64,000 bases of DNA. It comes from Erysipelotrichaceae bacterium (GTDB lineage Bacteria; Bacillota_I; Bacilli_A; Erysipelotrichales; Erysipelotrichaceae). Numbering within the stretch: the first letter of the stretch is position 1; every line of letters begins with the position of its first letter. The position numbers and the translations under genes were made by a program. Below the pieces are notes generated by a model. That model saw only the letters and a program-made list of their open reading frames with translations. It did no database searches and was not told where the DNA came from. This document shows, piece after piece, positions 49,982-60,267 of this stretch. The stretch spans positions 387,936 to 451,935 of the forward strand of contig DPJD01000001.1 of assembly GCA_003543215.1 (NCBI GenBank), written 5' to 3'.

Positions 49982-52099
49982 ATGCGAAATTTAGTTATCG
50001 TGGAGTCACCCTCCAAATCCAAAACCATTCAGAAATATCTTGGGGATGATTATGAAGTTGTTTCCTCCAAGGGACATATCCGCGATTTAGCAACCACGGG
50101 TAAAGGTGGTTTGGGTGTGGATGTGGAACATGACTTCAAACCCAGTTATAAAATAAACAAAGACAAAGGCGATACCGTCAAACAACTTAAGACAAAGGCG
50201 AAGAAAGCTCAGATGGTTTATCTGGCAACCGACCCTGACCGCGAAGGAGAAGCCATTTCGTGGCACTTGGCGGATGAACTTGAGTTGAGTGAAGACAAGA
50301 CGCAACGTGTCGTTTTTAATGAAATCACCAAACCAGCCATCTTGGCTGCTTTTGAACATCCACGTCATATTGATATGAATTTGGTACGTTCGCAAGAAAC
50401 ACGTCGTATTTTGGACCGTATCATTGGTTTTAAGCTATCCAAGCTCTTACAAAATAAGATCGCAAGTAAATCAGCGGGACGTGTTCAGTCGGTTGCGTTA
50501 CGATTGATTGTTGAGAAGGAAAAAGAAATCCTAGCCTTCGTTCCTGAAGAAAAATGGAACATCAAGGCAAGTTTTGAAAAGGATAAGATTGAATTTGATG
50601 CGGATATTGATAGTTTTCAAAATAAGAAATTAAAATTAAAGAATAAAGCGGAAAGCGATGCCGTCATGGCTGCTTTGGGTTCAACCTTTACGGTTGAATC
50701 CATCACCGAAAAGCAAGCCGCTAAGGCGAATAAATTTGCTTTCATTACTTCAACCCTACAACAAGAAGCCGCGAATAAGTTAAATTTTCCTGCAAAGAAA
50801 ACAATGCGTATCGCACAGAAGTTGTATGAAGGGGTGCAGATGAGTGAGGGTCAAGAAGGTTTGATCACCTACATGCGTACCGATTCAACCCGTTTCTCGG
50901 ATCAATTCGTCAAAGATGCGCAGGCTTATATCAAGGCGACCTATGGTTCGGAGTATGTTGGTCATTACCAAGTCAAAAAGAGTGAGAATGCCCAGGATGC
51001 GCATGAAGCCATCCGTATGACGCATATTGAATATACACCTGAAGTATTGAAAGATGTCTTGAGTGCGGATGAGTTGAAACTCTACAGTTTGATTTATGCA
51101 CGAAGTCTAGCTTCACTGATGAGTTCACCAAAGACAAAAACCATTACCGTCAATTTGGACCAAAATGGTTACCGTTTTGTGGCAAAGGGCAGTAAATTGG
51201 AATTTGACGGTTACTTAAAAGTTTATGGTAAGTACGAAACCAGTAAAGATAAATGGTTGCCTCATTTGGATGAAGGTGAAAAACTTGAATGCTTGAAAAA
51301 TGAAGCGATTCAAAGTTTCACCAATCCACCTCTACGTTATTCTGAAGCACGCTTGATTGAAGCTTTGGAAAGCAAGGGCATTGGTCGTCCAAGCACCTAT
51401 GCGATGATCATCGATACGATCGTGGAACGTTTATATGTAACCTTGGATAAAGGTGAGAACAGTCGTACCAAAGTCTTCATTCCAACCGATCAAGGTTTCT
51501 TGACGGATGCGAAGTTGCAGGATCATTTTGAATCCATCATCAATGTGGATTACACTGCGCAAATGGAAAGTGAATTGGATCATATTGCAGAGGGTAATCA
51601 AGATCATGTGGAAGCGTTGAATCGCTTCTATGAGCGTTTCTTACCACTCTTAACTGCAGCTTATGAGCAGATGGAAAAGATCAAGCCGACGGAAGTGGGA
51701 CGTGAGTGTCCGGATTGCGGCAGTCCCTTGGTTGAACGTAATGGCCGCTACGGGAAGTTTGTGGCGTGTAGTAATTATCCAACATGTAAACATGTCGAAC
51801 GTGAAGTTGTGGAACCCGTATTGACGGGTGAGATGTGTCCGAACTGTGGCAAACCGCTTGTCGAAAAGATGGGTCGTTTCGGTAAGTTTGTGGCTTGTAG
51901 CGATTATCCAAGCTGCAAAACCATCATCAAAACCGCTAAGCCAAAAGCTGAACTCAAACAAACCGGTGAAATGTGTCCGGATTGTGGAAGTCCTTTAGTT
52001 GAGCGTTTCAATCGCTTTGGCAAGACCTTTGTGGGTTGTTCAAGCTATCCAAAGTGTAAATACATTCAAAAGAAAGCAAAACAAGATGACGAAGCATAA
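49982..52099 (+). CDS. topA: DNA topoisomerase I
   Basis: A 705-residue type IA topoisomerase that relaxes negative supercoils. Toprim starts at [15 protein letters not shown] with the [12 protein letters not shown] motif; Tyr297 in TYMRTDST is the catalytic tyrosine. Three C-terminal four-cysteine zinc ribbons follow (each CPxCG ... CSxYPxC). TAGGAG supports the start. It overlaps trmFO by 14 bases. Confidence 0.97.
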   Translation: MRNLVIVESPSKSKTIQKYLGDDYEVVSSKGHIRDLATTGKGGLGVDVEHDFKPSYKINKDKGDTVKQLKTKAKKAQMVYLATDPDREGEAISWHLADELELSEDKTQRVVFNEITKPAILAAFEHPRHIDMNLVRSQETRRILDRIIGFKLSKLLQNKIASKSAGRVQSVALRLIVEKEKEILAFVPEEKWNIKASFEKDKIEFDADIDSFQNKKLKLKNKAESDAVMAALGSTFTVESITEKQAAKANKFAFITSTLQQEAANKLNFPAKKTMRIAQKLYEGVQMSEGQEGLITYMRTDSTRFSDQFVKDAQAYIKATYGSEYVGHYQVKKSENAQDAHEAIRMTHIEYTPEVLKDVLSADELKLYSLIYARSLASLMSSPKTKTITVNLDQNGYRFVAKGSKLEFDGYLKVYGKYETSKDKWLPHLDEGEKLECLKNEAIQSFTNPPLRYSEARLIEALESKGIGRPSTYAMIIDTIVERLYVTLDKGENSRTKVFIPTDQGFLTDAKLQDHFESIINVDYTAQMESELDHIAEGNQDHVEALNRFYERFLPLLTAAYEQMEKIKPTEVGRECPDCGSPLVERNGRYGKFVACSNYPTCKHVEREVVEPVLTGEMCPNCGKPLVEKMGRFGKFVACSDYPSCKTIIKTAKPKAELKQTGEMCPDCGSPLVERFNRFGKTFVGCSSYPKCKYIQKKAKQDDEA

Positions 52100-53402
52100 A
52101 GCGGTTAAAGTGATTGGGGCAGGCTTGGCAGGTTGTGAAGCGACCTGGCAGCTTGTCAAACGCGGTATTCCCGTGCATTTATATGAAATGCGTCCTAAGA
52201 AGATGACGCCTGCGCATAACACTTCTGCGTTTGCGGAATTGGTGTGTTCAAATTCATTGCGCAGTGATGCACTCTTGAATGCGGTTGGGGTCTTGAAACA
52301 AGAACTGCGTATGGTGGACAGTTTGATCATTCGTTTTGCGGATGAACATCGTGTGCCAGCAGGCAGTGCTTTAGCGGTGGATCGTGAAGGTTTCTCAAAA
52401 GCCATCACCGATTTCTTACGTAACCATCCTTTGGTGACCATTTTTAATGATGAAGTCACGGAACTTGTGGAAGATGAAGATACGATCATTGCGACGGGTC
52501 CTTTAACATCGGATCCTTTAGCGGAATTCATACGTAAACGTTTCAATCAAAGCTCCCTCTATTTTTATGATGCGGCTGCGCCGATCATTGAGAAAGATTC
52601 CATCAATTTCGATATCGCTTACTATAAATCACGCTATGATAAAGGGGATGCGCAGGATTACATCAATTGTCCAATGACAAAAGAAGAATTCGAGCATTTC
52701 TATGAAGAACTGATCAATGCGGAAGTGGTACAACCCAAAGATTTTGAAAAAGAAATCTTTTTTGAAGGATGCATGCCTTTTGAAGTCATGGCCAAACGCG
52801 GACCCAAAACCCTTACGTTTGGACCGATGAAGCCGGTTGGCTTATCTCCGGATCGTGAAAAACCACGTCCTTATGCGGTTGTCCAGCTCAGACAGGACAA
52901 TGCGGCTGCGTCCCTCTATAATATCGTGGGTTTTCAAACCCATTTGACTTGGCCGGAACAACGTCGCATCATCCGTATGATTCCGGGTCTAGAAAATGCG
53001 GAGTTTGCACGTTATGGTGTCATGCATCGCAATACCTACATCAAGTCACCGAACTTGTTGAATCAAAGCTACCAAGCCTTGGACAATGAGCATTGGTATT
53101 TCGCAGGTCAGATGAGTGGGGTTGAAGGTTATGTCGAATCCTGTGCGAGTGGTTGTGTCGCCGGCATCGATATGGCACGAAGATTATTGGGCTTAGAACG
53201 CTTTTACTTCTCACCAAAGACTGTCATGGGTGCGATGGCTTATTACATCACCCATACAGATGCGGAAAGCTTCCAACCGATGAATGCGACCTTTGGCTTA
53301 TTGAATTATGAAGACAAGGGGAAGAAACATGACCGTAAGGAGCGGATGGCGAACAGCTGTCTCGAAGCTTTTGCGGAACAAATCAAAACCTATGATGTAT
53401 GA
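52086..53402 (+). CDS. trmFO: Folate-dependent tRNA m5U54 methyltransferase TrmFO
   Basis: A 438-residue flavoprotein that makes T54 in tRNA using methylene-folate. GAGLAGCEA is the FAD site. Cys54 (in [11 protein letters not shown]) and Cys229 (in EGCMPFEVM) match the two functional cysteines of the family. The start at 52086 lies inside topA; a longer reading from 51999 would read through the topA zinc-finger region. The topA-trmFO-xerC order matches Bacillus. Confidence 0.96.
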   Translation: MTKHKAVKVIGAGLAGCEATWQLVKRGIPVHLYEMRPKKMTPAHNTSAFAELVCSNSLRSDALLNAVGVLKQELRMVDSLIIRFADEHRVPAGSALAVDREGFSKAITDFLRNHPLVTIFNDEVTELVEDEDTIIATGPLTSDPLAEFIRKRFNQSSLYFYDAAAPIIEKDSINFDIAYYKSRYDKGDAQDYINCPMTKEEFEHFYEELINAEVVQPKDFEKEIFFEGCMPFEVMAKRGPKTLTFGPMKPVGLSPDREKPRPYAVVQLRQDNAAASLYNIVGFQTHLTWPEQRRIIRMIPGLENAEFARYGVMHRNTYIKSPNLLNQSYQALDNEHWYFAGQMSGVEGYVESCASGCVAGIDMARRLLGLERFYFSPKTVMGAMAYYITHTDAESFQPMNATFGLLNYEDKGKKHDRKERMANSCLEAFAEQIKTYDV

Positions 53403-54297
53403 ACATATTGATGCTTTCTTAAAAAACATTCGTTTGAAAAATACGGGGTCGATCCATACCGAAGCAGCGTATGCACGTGATATCCGACAGTTTCATGCGT
53501 TTTGCCTGGATCAGGGTATCGAGGATTTTAAAGACGTCGATCTGAATCAAGTTCATCAATATCTCAGTCATTTGAATCAAGCATCGAATACCGGTTTGAA
53601 AGCCAGTACTTTAGCGCGTAAATGTTCCAGTTTACGCTCTTTTTATGACTATTTGTATGAGCGACATCTTGTGACCAACAACCCCTTTAAGGATCTCAGC
53701 CCGATTCGCCAAGCGAAACATCTCCCCGATTTTCTACTCTTCGATGAGATGATGCGGCTCTTGGATAGTTTTGAATTGGAAGATAAAGAGGGGTATCGCA
53801 ATCGTGTGCTCTTTGAGTTGATGTATGCCTGTGGTTTGCGTGTATCCGAAGTCACAGCGCTTAAAATCAATGAGATTGATAGTGAAGACATGTTTCTACG
53901 CTTTGTCGGTAAGGGGAAGGTGGAACGCATGGTTCCGTTCTATCCAGCCATGCAGAAGAAGCTTAAACATTACTTAAAAGAAATCAGACCTCAATATGAA
54001 CACGCTGTTTTACATCCTTATGTGTTTGTGAACAGCAAAGGGGATCGATTAAGCCCAAGAGGTGTTCAATTCATTTTGGATAAGGCGGCACAAATGGCGG
54101 GCATCAATCGAACGGTTCATCCGCATATGTTGCGTCATTCATTTGCGACACATTTGTTGGACAATGGAGCAGATCTACGGATGGTCCAAGAACTCTTGGG
54201 GCATGCGAATCTATCCACAACGCAGATTTATACGCATGTGACCTTGGATCGTTTAAAAGCGAGTTATCAAAAGGCATTTGAGCGGGCGAAGAAATGA
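53395..54297 (+). CDS. xerC: Tyrosine recombinase XerC/CodV type
   Basis: A 300-residue recombinase for chromosome dimer resolution. The catalytic set is complete: Arg149, Lys175, His244, Arg247, His270 and Tyr279. An N-terminal SAM-like core-binding domain precedes it. Two adjacent ATGs (53392, 53395) overlap the trmFO end. Order argues for the housekeeping enzyme rather than a phage integrase. In Bacillus clpQ, clpY and codY follow, but here rpsB does. Confidence 0.92.
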   Translation: MYEHIDAFLKNIRLKNTGSIHTEAAYARDIRQFHAFCLDQGIEDFKDVDLNQVHQYLSHLNQASNTGLKASTLARKCSSLRSFYDYLYERHLVTNNPFKDLSPIRQAKHLPDFLLFDEMMRLLDSFELEDKEGYRNRVLFELMYACGLRVSEVTALKINEIDSEDMFLRFVGKGKVERMVPFYPAMQKKLKHYLKEIRPQYEHAVLHPYVFVNSKGDRLSPRGVQFILDKAAQMAGINRTVHPHMLRHSFATHLLDNGADLRMVQELLGHANLSTTQIYTHVTLDRLKASYQKAFERAKK

Positions 54298-54305
54298 CTT
54301 AGTGC

Positions 54306-54334
54306 TTGTCATCTCGGTCTGGCTATGGTATATT
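54306..54334 (+). promoter_or_regulatory. Promoter of rpsB-tsf
   Basis: TTGTCA (54306-54311), a 17-base spacer ending in TGG and TATATT (54329-54334): good -35 plus extended -10. Predicted start near 54341. Confidence 0.75.
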
Positions 54335-54340
54335 ATTGAA

Positions 54341-54449
54341 TGGCATCTTAGGGATGCACTTCACACACCCGGGATTCACGATTCCGTGCTCAATTTAGAG
54401 TTAATCGTGTTAGAACGAGTGGAGGACTAACGGAAAGCGAGGAATAATT
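54341..54449 (+). promoter_or_regulatory. Structured leader of rpsB
   Basis: About 109 bases precede the start. GCATC-TTAG-GATGC is near the 5' end and CACG-ATTC-CGTG follows. S2 leaders are known to autoregulate in several bacteria; this is a candidate by position. GAGGAA precedes the ATG. Confidence 0.5.
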
Positions 54450-55424
54450 ATGTCAGTCGTATCGATGAAGAAGTTATTAGAACACGGAACCCATTACGGT
54501 CATCAGACTAAGAAATGGAATCCAAAAATGAAGCCTTATATCTACACAGCGCGGAATAAGGTCTACATCATCAACTTGGAAAAGACTTTGGAAAAGTTGG
54601 ATGATGCGTATGCAGCAATGCGTGCAATCGCTGAAAAGAATGGAAAAGTATTGTTCGTAGGAACCAAGAAGCAAGCTCAACAAATCGTTTTGGATGAAGC
54701 ATTGCGAAGTGGTGCTTTCTACATCAACCAACGTTGGTTGGGTGGAACCTTGACAAACTTCAGAACCATTCAAAAGCGTATCAAACGTTTATTGGATATC
54801 CAAGAAATGGAAGCAGCTGGAACTTTAGCTGTTTATCCTAAGAAGGAAATCGCACAAATCAAAAAAGAAGAAGCCCGTTTAGAAAATTTCTTGGGTGGAA
54901 TCAAAGATATGAAGAAAGTACCGGATGCGGTCTTCGTTGTTGATCCAACAGAAGATTACAATGCGGTTTTGGAAGCTAAGAAATTGGGCATCCCTGTCTT
55001 CGCAATCACCGATACCAATGCCGATCCAGATATGATCGATTATGGTATCCCTGCAAATGATGATGCGATTCGTTCCATCAAAATCATGGTCAGCTTGATG
55101 GCTGATGCGATTGTAGAAGCAAAGGGTGGCATCTTGACCTATGCTCACCAAGAACAAGATCTTGAAAAGGATATCACCATGAGTGATGTCATCATCAATG
55201 TCAACCAACAAAATGAAGAGAATGAACGTCGTCGTCGTCAACGTATGGAAGAACGTCGTCAACGTGATGAACGCAGTGGCCGTCGTCCTTACGATCGTAA
55301 TCGTGAAGGTGGCGATCGTCCAAAACGTGATTTCAAACAATACACACCACGTCCAACTGAAAAAACTGAAGCGACTGCAGCTCCTGCAGAAGTAAAGGTT
55401 GAAACAAAAGAGGTAAGTGAATAA
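54450..55424 (+). CDS. rpsB: 30S ribosomal protein S2 with Arg-rich C-terminal extension
   Basis: A 324-residue protein. The core (about residues 1-250) is standard S2: [28 protein letters not shown] and [11 protein letters not shown]. Residues 255-324 form an extra tail, first Arg/Glu/Asp-rich ([20 protein letters not shown]), then Thr/Ala/Glu-rich, that S2 usually lacks. It could bind rRNA or other factors; unknown. The stop shares one base with the tsf start. Confidence 0.95.
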   Translation: MSVVSMKKLLEHGTHYGHQTKKWNPKMKPYIYTARNKVYIINLEKTLEKLDDAYAAMRAIAEKNGKVLFVGTKKQAQQIVLDEALRSGAFYINQRWLGGTLTNFRTIQKRIKRLLDIQEMEAAGTLAVYPKKEIAQIKKEEARLENFLGGIKDMKKVPDAVFVVDPTEDYNAVLEAKKLGIPVFAITDTNADPDMIDYGIPANDDAIRSIKIMVSLMADAIVEAKGGILTYAHQEQDLEKDITMSDVIINVNQQNEENERRRRQRMEERRQRDERSGRRPYDRNREGGDRPKRDFKQYTPRPTEKTEATAAPAEVKVETKEVSE

Positions 55425-56314
55425 TGATCACAGCAGCACAAGTTAAAGAATTAAGAGACAAGACGGGCGCAGGCATGATGGACTGCAAGAAAGCCTTGAC
55501 GGAAACCGATGGCGATTTAGCGAAAGCGATCGACTGGTTGCGCGAAAAGGGTATTTCGAAAGCAGCGAAGAAAGCTGACCGTGTTGCGGCTGAAGGCTTG
55601 ACGAGAGCGGTCGTGAATGGCAATCGTGCCGTCGTATTTGAAGTGAATTCAGAAACCGATTTCGTTGCGAAGAATGAACAATTCTTGGAATTGTTAAACG
55701 TTTTGAGCGATGCCTTGGTCAACAGCTCTGTCAAGAACCTTGAAGAAGCTTTGGCTTTGGAAGTCAATGGTAAAACCGTTGAAGCCTTGGTTGTGGATGC
55801 GACTGCGACGATTGGTGAAAAGATCACCTTGCGTCGTGTTGAAGTATTGGAAAAATCCGATGCGGAAGTCTTTGGTTCCTATGTACACATGGGTGGCAAG
55901 ATCTCTGTTATTGCGAAGTTGAGTGCTACGGATGATGCGGATGTGGCGAAGGATATGGCGATGCAAGTTGCGTCGATGAATCCAAGCTATATTTCACGTA
56001 ATCATATGCCGGCTGATTTCATTGAGCATGAACGTAAGATTCAAACTGAAATCATCAAGAACGATGAAGCTTTGGCTAGCAAGCCAGAAGGCGTCTTGAA
56101 GGGTATCTTGGAAGGTCGTTTAAGCAAGTCGTTGCAAGATAGCAGTTTAGTCGATCAATTGTTCTTTAAAGATCAAGATAAGAAAGTTGCGGATGTCGTA
56201 AAGGCAGCTAAGACTGAAGTATTGGCATTTGTACGTTACGCTGTCGGTGAAGGCATCGAGAAGAAAGCGGATAATTTTGCTGAAGAAGTTTTAAATCAAA
56301 CTTTTGGTCAGTAA
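55424..56314 (+). CDS. tsf: Elongation factor Ts
   Basis: A 296-residue nucleotide-exchange factor for EF-Tu. The start VKELRDKTGAGMMDCKKAL and the NSETDFVAKNEQF motif are diagnostic. It is translationally coupled to rpsB by TAATG overlap. A terminator separates it from pyrH. Confidence 0.97.
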   Translation: MITAAQVKELRDKTGAGMMDCKKALTETDGDLAKAIDWLREKGISKAAKKADRVAAEGLTRAVVNGNRAVVFEVNSETDFVAKNEQFLELLNVLSDALVNSSVKNLEEALALEVNGKTVEALVVDATATIGEKITLRRVEVLEKSDAEVFGSYVHMGGKISVIAKLSATDDADVAKDMAMQVASMNPSYISRNHMPADFIEHERKIQTEIIKNDEALASKPEGVLKGILEGRLSKSLQDSSLVDQLFFKDQDKKVADVVKAAKTEVLAFVRYAVGEGIEKKADNFAEEVLNQTFGQ

Positions 56315-56320
56315 TTCATT

Positions 56321-56346
56321 AAAGGACACGTTTGTGTCCTTTTCTT
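56321..56346 (+). terminator. Terminator of rpsB-tsf
   Basis: AAAGGACAC (56321-56329), loop GTTT and GTGTCCTTT (56334-56342) then TCTT. Some read-through to pyrH is likely since no promoter is obvious after it. Confidence 0.8.
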
Positions 56347-56360
56347 AAAAGGGAGGCAGC

Positions 56361-57074
56361 ATGTACAACAGAATCTTACTAAAACTCAGTGGTGAAGCGC
56401 TTGCTGGAACCAGTAATGGATTTGATGCGGAAGTTTTGGCTCGTATCGCCAATGAAGTCAAAGAAATCACCGAGATGGGCATTCAAGTTGCGATTGTTGT
56501 CGGGGGTGGTAACTTCATCCGTGGCAAGTTTGCGGAACAGATGGGCATTGATCGTGTGCAGGCCGATTACATGGGCATGCTGGGAACGGTGATCAATTCG
56601 ATCGCCATCCAAGGTGTCTTTGAGAAACATGGCGTCATCACGCGTGTGCAAACTGCGATTGAGATGAGCAAGATTGCCGAACCGTTCATTGTTCGTCGTG
56701 CGATCCGCCATCTTGAAAAAGGTCGTGTCGTGATCTTCGCGGCCGGTACGGGCAGTCCTTATTTCTCAACCGATACAACCGCTGCGCTGCGTGCATCTGA
56801 AATTGGTGCCGATGTCATCTTGATGGCTAAGAATGGTGTGGATGGTGTCTATGATGCGGATCCAAAAGTAAATCCGAATGCGAAGCGTTATGATCACTTG
56901 ACCTATCGTGAAGTCATCACGCGCAATCTACAAATCATGGATCATACGGCCATTACGATGTGTGCGGATAACAACATCGATTTGATCGTCTTTAACATGA
57001 ATCAAAATGGAAATATAAAAAAAGCTGTAATTGACCGAAATATTGGTACAATAATATCAAAAGAGGAGAATTAA
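56361..57074 (+). CDS. pyrH: UMP kinase
   Basis: A 237-residue hexameric kinase making [20 protein letters not shown] and the [16 protein letters not shown] segment are typical of bacterial UMP kinase. GGGAGG supports the start. frr follows one base after its stop. Confidence 0.97.
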   Translation: MYNRILLKLSGEALAGTSNGFDAEVLARIANEVKEITEMGIQVAIVVGGGNFIRGKFAEQMGIDRVQADYMGMLGTVINSIAIQGVFEKHGVITRVQTAIEMSKIAEPFIVRRAIRHLEKGRVVIFAAGTGSPYFSTDTTAALRASEIGADVILMAKNGVDGVYDADPKVNPNAKRYDHLTYREVITRNLQIMDHTAITMCADNNIDLIVFNMNQNGNIKKAVIDRNIGTIISKEEN

Positions 57075-57075
57075 A

Positions 57076-57621
57076 ATGAAAGCACATTTAGACGCTGCCA
57101 AAGAAAAAATGGCTAAACGCATTGAAAAGTTGGAACACCACTTCAGTACCATTCGTACGGGTCGTGCAAATCCTACACAACTAGCCGATGTTCATATCGA
57201 TTACTACGGAACACCGACTCCGATCAGTCAGATCGCGAGCATCAATGTCGTAGAAGGTCGTCAGATGGTCATCAAGGCTTATGACAGTTCCAGTCTACGT
57301 GCCATTGAACATGCGATTCAAGCTGCGAACTTGGGTTTCAATCCAACCAACGATGGTTCTGTGATTCGTATCCTCGTTCCTGCACTTACCGAACAAACGC
57401 GTAAGGAATTGACGAAGGAAGTTGCGAAACATGGTGAAGAAGCGAAGGTTGATCTTCGTAATATCCGTCGTGATGCGAATGATCACATTAAAAAAGATGA
57501 TGCATTGAGTGAAGATATGGAAAAGGAAGCTTTGGACAAGGTTCAAAAGTTGACGGATGAACATATCAAGATTGTTGATGAGATGATCAAAGCAAAAGAT
57601 AAGGATATCATGACTGTTTAA
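57076..57621 (+). CDS. frr: Ribosome recycling factor
   Basis: A 181-residue factor that splits post-termination ribosomes with EF-G. TIRTGRANP and the helical C-terminus (RRDANDHIKK) are conserved. GAGGAG lies before the ATG. The stop codon is part of the downstream terminator stem. Confidence 0.97.
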   Translation: MKAHLDAAKEKMAKRIEKLEHHFSTIRTGRANPTQLADVHIDYYGTPTPISQIASINVVEGRQMVIKAYDSSSLRAIEHAIQAANLGFNPTNDGSVIRILVPALTEQTRKELTKEVAKHGEEAKVDLRNIRRDANDHIKKDDALSEDMEKEALDKVQKLTDEHIKIVDEMIKAKDKDIMTV

Positions 57622-57643
57622 GCTCACTAAGTGAGCTTCTTTT
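57619..57643 (+). terminator. Terminator of pyrH-frr
   Basis: AAGCTCAC (57620-57627), loop TAA and GTGAGCTT (57631-57638) then CTTTT. The frr stop TAA (57619-57621) lies at the base of the stem. Confidence 0.75.
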
Positions 57644-57657
57644 GTAAAGGGGAGACC

Positions 57658-58350
57658 ATGGGATTCAAACATGTGGCCATCATCATGGATGGCAATGGAC
57701 GTTGGGCAAAAGCCCAGCACCAACAACGTACGTTCGGCCATCTTCAAGGCAGTGAGAAGGTACGTGAGATTGCGATTGCGGCGAATGATATAGGCATCGA
57801 GGTTTTGACCTTGTATGCTTTTTCGACGGAGAATTGGAAACGTCCTAAAGAAGAAGTGGATTATTTGATGAAGTTACCGGATGTCTTTTTCAATAAGTTT
57901 CTAAAAGAATTGATGGCAAAGAACATCCGTATTCAAACGATTGGTGAACTGGAGGCTTTTCCAGATTCAACGCGACAAGTTTTGGAGCGTGCGATTCAAA
58001 CAACTTCGAAGAATACAGGCATGATCCTGTGTTTTGCGATGAATTATGGTGGCCAACGTGAGATCATCTTAGCTGCGCAGAAGTATCACGAAGCGGTTGT
58101 AAATGGTATAATAAATAAAGATTTAAGTCCAGAAATCTTTGAACAATTCTTGATGACCAAGGATTATCACGCTGTTGATTTGTGTATCCGGACCTCGGGT
58201 GAACAACGCTTATCCAACTTTCTCTTATGGCAGTTGGCCTATGCGGAGTTGATTTTCGAAGCCTTGCCTTGGCCGGAACTAACGGGGGATCATTTCAAAG
58301 AATTGGTCTTGGATGCGACTAAGCGTGATCGACGCTTCGGAGGTCTTTGA
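57658..58350 (+). CDS. uppS: Undecaprenyl diphosphate synthase
   Basis: A 230-residue cis-prenyltransferase that makes the C55 carrier lipid for cell-wall synthesis. The N-terminal MDGNGRWAK motif with Asp11 and RTSGEQRLSNFLLWQLAYAE (split here) are diagnostic. The start at 57658 follows GGGGAG; the longer reading from 57631 overlaps the terminator. It overlaps cdsA by one base. Confidence 0.96.
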   Translation: MGFKHVAIIMDGNGRWAKAQHQQRTFGHLQGSEKVREIAIAANDIGIEVLTLYAFSTENWKRPKEEVDYLMKLPDVFFNKFLKELMAKNIRIQTIGELEAFPDSTRQVLERAIQTTSKNTGMILCFAMNYGGQREIILAAQKYHEAVVNGIINKDLSPEIFEQFLMTKDYHAVDLCIRTSGEQRLSNFLLWQLAYAELIFEALPWPELTGDHFKELVLDATKRDRRFGGL

Positions 58351-59114
58351 TGAAACAACGCTTTTTGACGGCTTTAGCGATCATTGCGGTTGTGTTGCCT
58401 GCGTTTTTATATGGTGGCTGGCCATTTCGCATCGTTGTTTTCTTCTTTATTTTGACATCGCTTTATGAGATGTATGCCGTTAAGAAGGATGTTTGGCCAA
58501 TTTGGCTGTATTTCATCATGATCGCTTTGATCATCTTGTTTGCGGTTTTGGATTTGGAGAAGCTTTATATTGCGTTCATCTTATTGATGATTGCCTTATT
58601 CATTTTGACCATTAGTTTCGAGTGGTTCACGCCACTTGATTTAACGTATATCTTTACCATGCTCATCCTTTTGACGACAGCACTACGTTCGGTTTTCCTG
58701 ACGGTGAGTTATGGTCGCATCGAACTCGTATATCTCTTGGTGGTGACGTTCTTAACGGATACGGGTGCTTATTTTGCAGGCTATTACTTTGGAAAGAATA
58801 AGCTGAATGAACGCATCTCACCTAAGAAGACCATTGAGGGTTCAATTGGTGGTTGGATCGTTGGGGCGGTTTCTGGTTTGGTCTTTGCCTATTTCTTGGT
58901 GGATCGACTACCGTTCACAATGATGATCGTGAGCAGTTTGATGCTTCCGATTATCTCTCAAATCGGGGATTTGGCGTTCAGTTCAATCAAGCGTCATTAT
59001 AAGATCAAAGACTTTGGGACCATCTTCCCAGCCCATGGGGGTGTCTTGGATCGGATCGATAGCTTGTTGTTTACTTTGATGGCTTTCTATGTGCTCTTGA
59101 TGTTGTGGATGTAA
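58350..59114 (+). CDS. cdsA: Phosphatidate cytidylyltransferase
   Basis: A 254-residue polytopic enzyme that makes CDP-diacylglycerol. ISPKKTIEGSIGG and the C-terminal HGGVLDRIDSLL signature are clear. The ATG at 58350 is six bases after GGAGG and overlaps the uppS stop; a TTG codon just upstream is less likely. Confidence 0.95.
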   Translation: MKQRFLTALAIIAVVLPAFLYGGWPFRIVVFFFILTSLYEMYAVKKDVWPIWLYFIMIALIILFAVLDLEKLYIAFILLMIALFILTISFEWFTPLDLTYIFTMLILLTTALRSVFLTVSYGRIELVYLLVVTFLTDTGAYFAGYYFGKNKLNERISPKKTIEGSIGGWIVGAVSGLVFAYFLVDRLPFTMMIVSSLMLPIISQIGDLAFSSIKRHYKIKDFGTIFPAHGGVLDRIDSLLFTLMAFYVLLMLWM

Positions 59115-59115
59115 A

Positions 59116-60267
59116 ATGAGAAAAATCGTAATTTTAGGCGCCAGTGGTTCAATTGGCACACAGACTTTGGATGTCGTAAAGCAACATCCATCTGCCTTGC
59201 GTTGCTTAGGCATCAGTGTGGGTCAAAACATCCCTTGGTTGTTTGAACATTTAAAAAATCATCAGTATGACTTGGTTGTGGTTCAAGATGAGTTTGATGC
59301 GAAGTCATTAGCACTTTTCTACCCAAATCAAGCATTTTCATTTGGTGGTGAAGGTTTAATTAAGTTAGCATGTTTAAATGATGCGGAAGTCGTGGTCAAT
59401 GCCTTGGTTGGTTTTGCGGGTTTGGTCCCAACACTTAAAGCGATTGAAGCAAAGAAAGATATTGCTTTAGCCAATAAGGAAACCTTGGTTGTGGCTGGTG
59501 AAATGGTCATGGCGAAAGTCCATGAACATCAAGTCAATCTTAGACCCATCGATTCCGAGCATTCTGCGATTTTACAAGCACTACAAGGCAATGATCCCAA
59601 AGCAATCAAGCGATTGATCGTTACGGCTTCTGGGGGCTCATTCAGAGATAAGACACGTGAAGAACTTAAAGAAGTAACAGTTGAAGATGCCTTGCGTCAT
59701 CCCAATTGGTCGATGGGTAAGAAGATCACCATTGATTCCGCTACCTTGGTTAATAAAGCATTCGAGGTCATTGAAGCCCATCACTTATTCAATCTACCGT
59801 ATGAACAGATCGATGTGATCGTCCATAAGCAAAGCATCATTCATTCGATGGTCGAATACATCGATGGATCCATCATGGCACAATTGGGTACACCCGATAT
59901 GCGTGTCCCCATACAATATGCACTCTGTGGACCAGAACGATTAACTTTAGATGCCAAAGGATTGGATTTCACATCCTTGGCTCAATTGGATTTCAAAGCC
60001 TTGGATCCTGACTTCTATCCTTTGTTTCCGCTTATCATATCCGCTGCAAAGCAGGGTGGAAATCGGATGTGTGTGGTGAATGCGGCGAATGAAGCCGCCA
60101 TCCAACTCTTCTTAAACAATGAAATCAAGTATCTTAACATTGAAACAGTCATTGAAGATTGTTTGAATCATTTTCCTTATGCATCGAATTTAAGCATTGA
60201 ACAAATGGTTGAATTGGATGCGAAGGTTAAAGACTATGTATTGCATCAACATAAGGAGCTTTCATGA
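59116..60267 (+). CDS. dxr: 1-deoxy-D-xylulose 5-phosphate reductoisomerase
   Basis: A 383-residue NADPH enzyme that makes MEP, the committed step of the non-mevalonate isoprenoid pathway feeding UppS. GASGSIGTQTLDV is the NADPH site; the IDSEHSAI and MGKKITIDSATL segments are catalytic. It follows cdsA by one base and overlaps rseP by four. The organism thus uses the MEP route. Confidence 0.97.
   Translation: MRKIVILGASGSIGTQTLDVVKQHPSALRCLGISVGQNIPWLFEHLKNHQYDLVVVQDEFDAKSLALFYPNQAFSFGGEGLIKLACLNDAEVVVNALVGFAGLVPTLKAIEAKKDIALANKETLVVAGEMVMAKVHEHQVNLRPIDSEHSAILQALQGNDPKAIKRLIVTASGGSFRDKTREELKEVTVEDALRHPNWSMGKKITIDSATLVNKAFEVIEAHHLFNLPYEQIDVIVHKQSIIHSMVEYIDGSIMAQLGTPDMRVPIQYALCGPERLTLDAKGLDFTSLAQLDFKALDPDFYPLFPLIISAAKQGGNRMCVVNAANEAAIQLFLNNEIKYLNIETVIEDCLNHFPYASNLSIEQMVELDAKVKDYVLHQHKELS

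Noticed and set aside
53395..54297. Possible phage or element integrase
   Set aside because: The tyrosine recombinase sits in the conserved topA-trmFO-xerC order with no attachment repeats or phage genes nearby, so it is the housekeeping enzyme.
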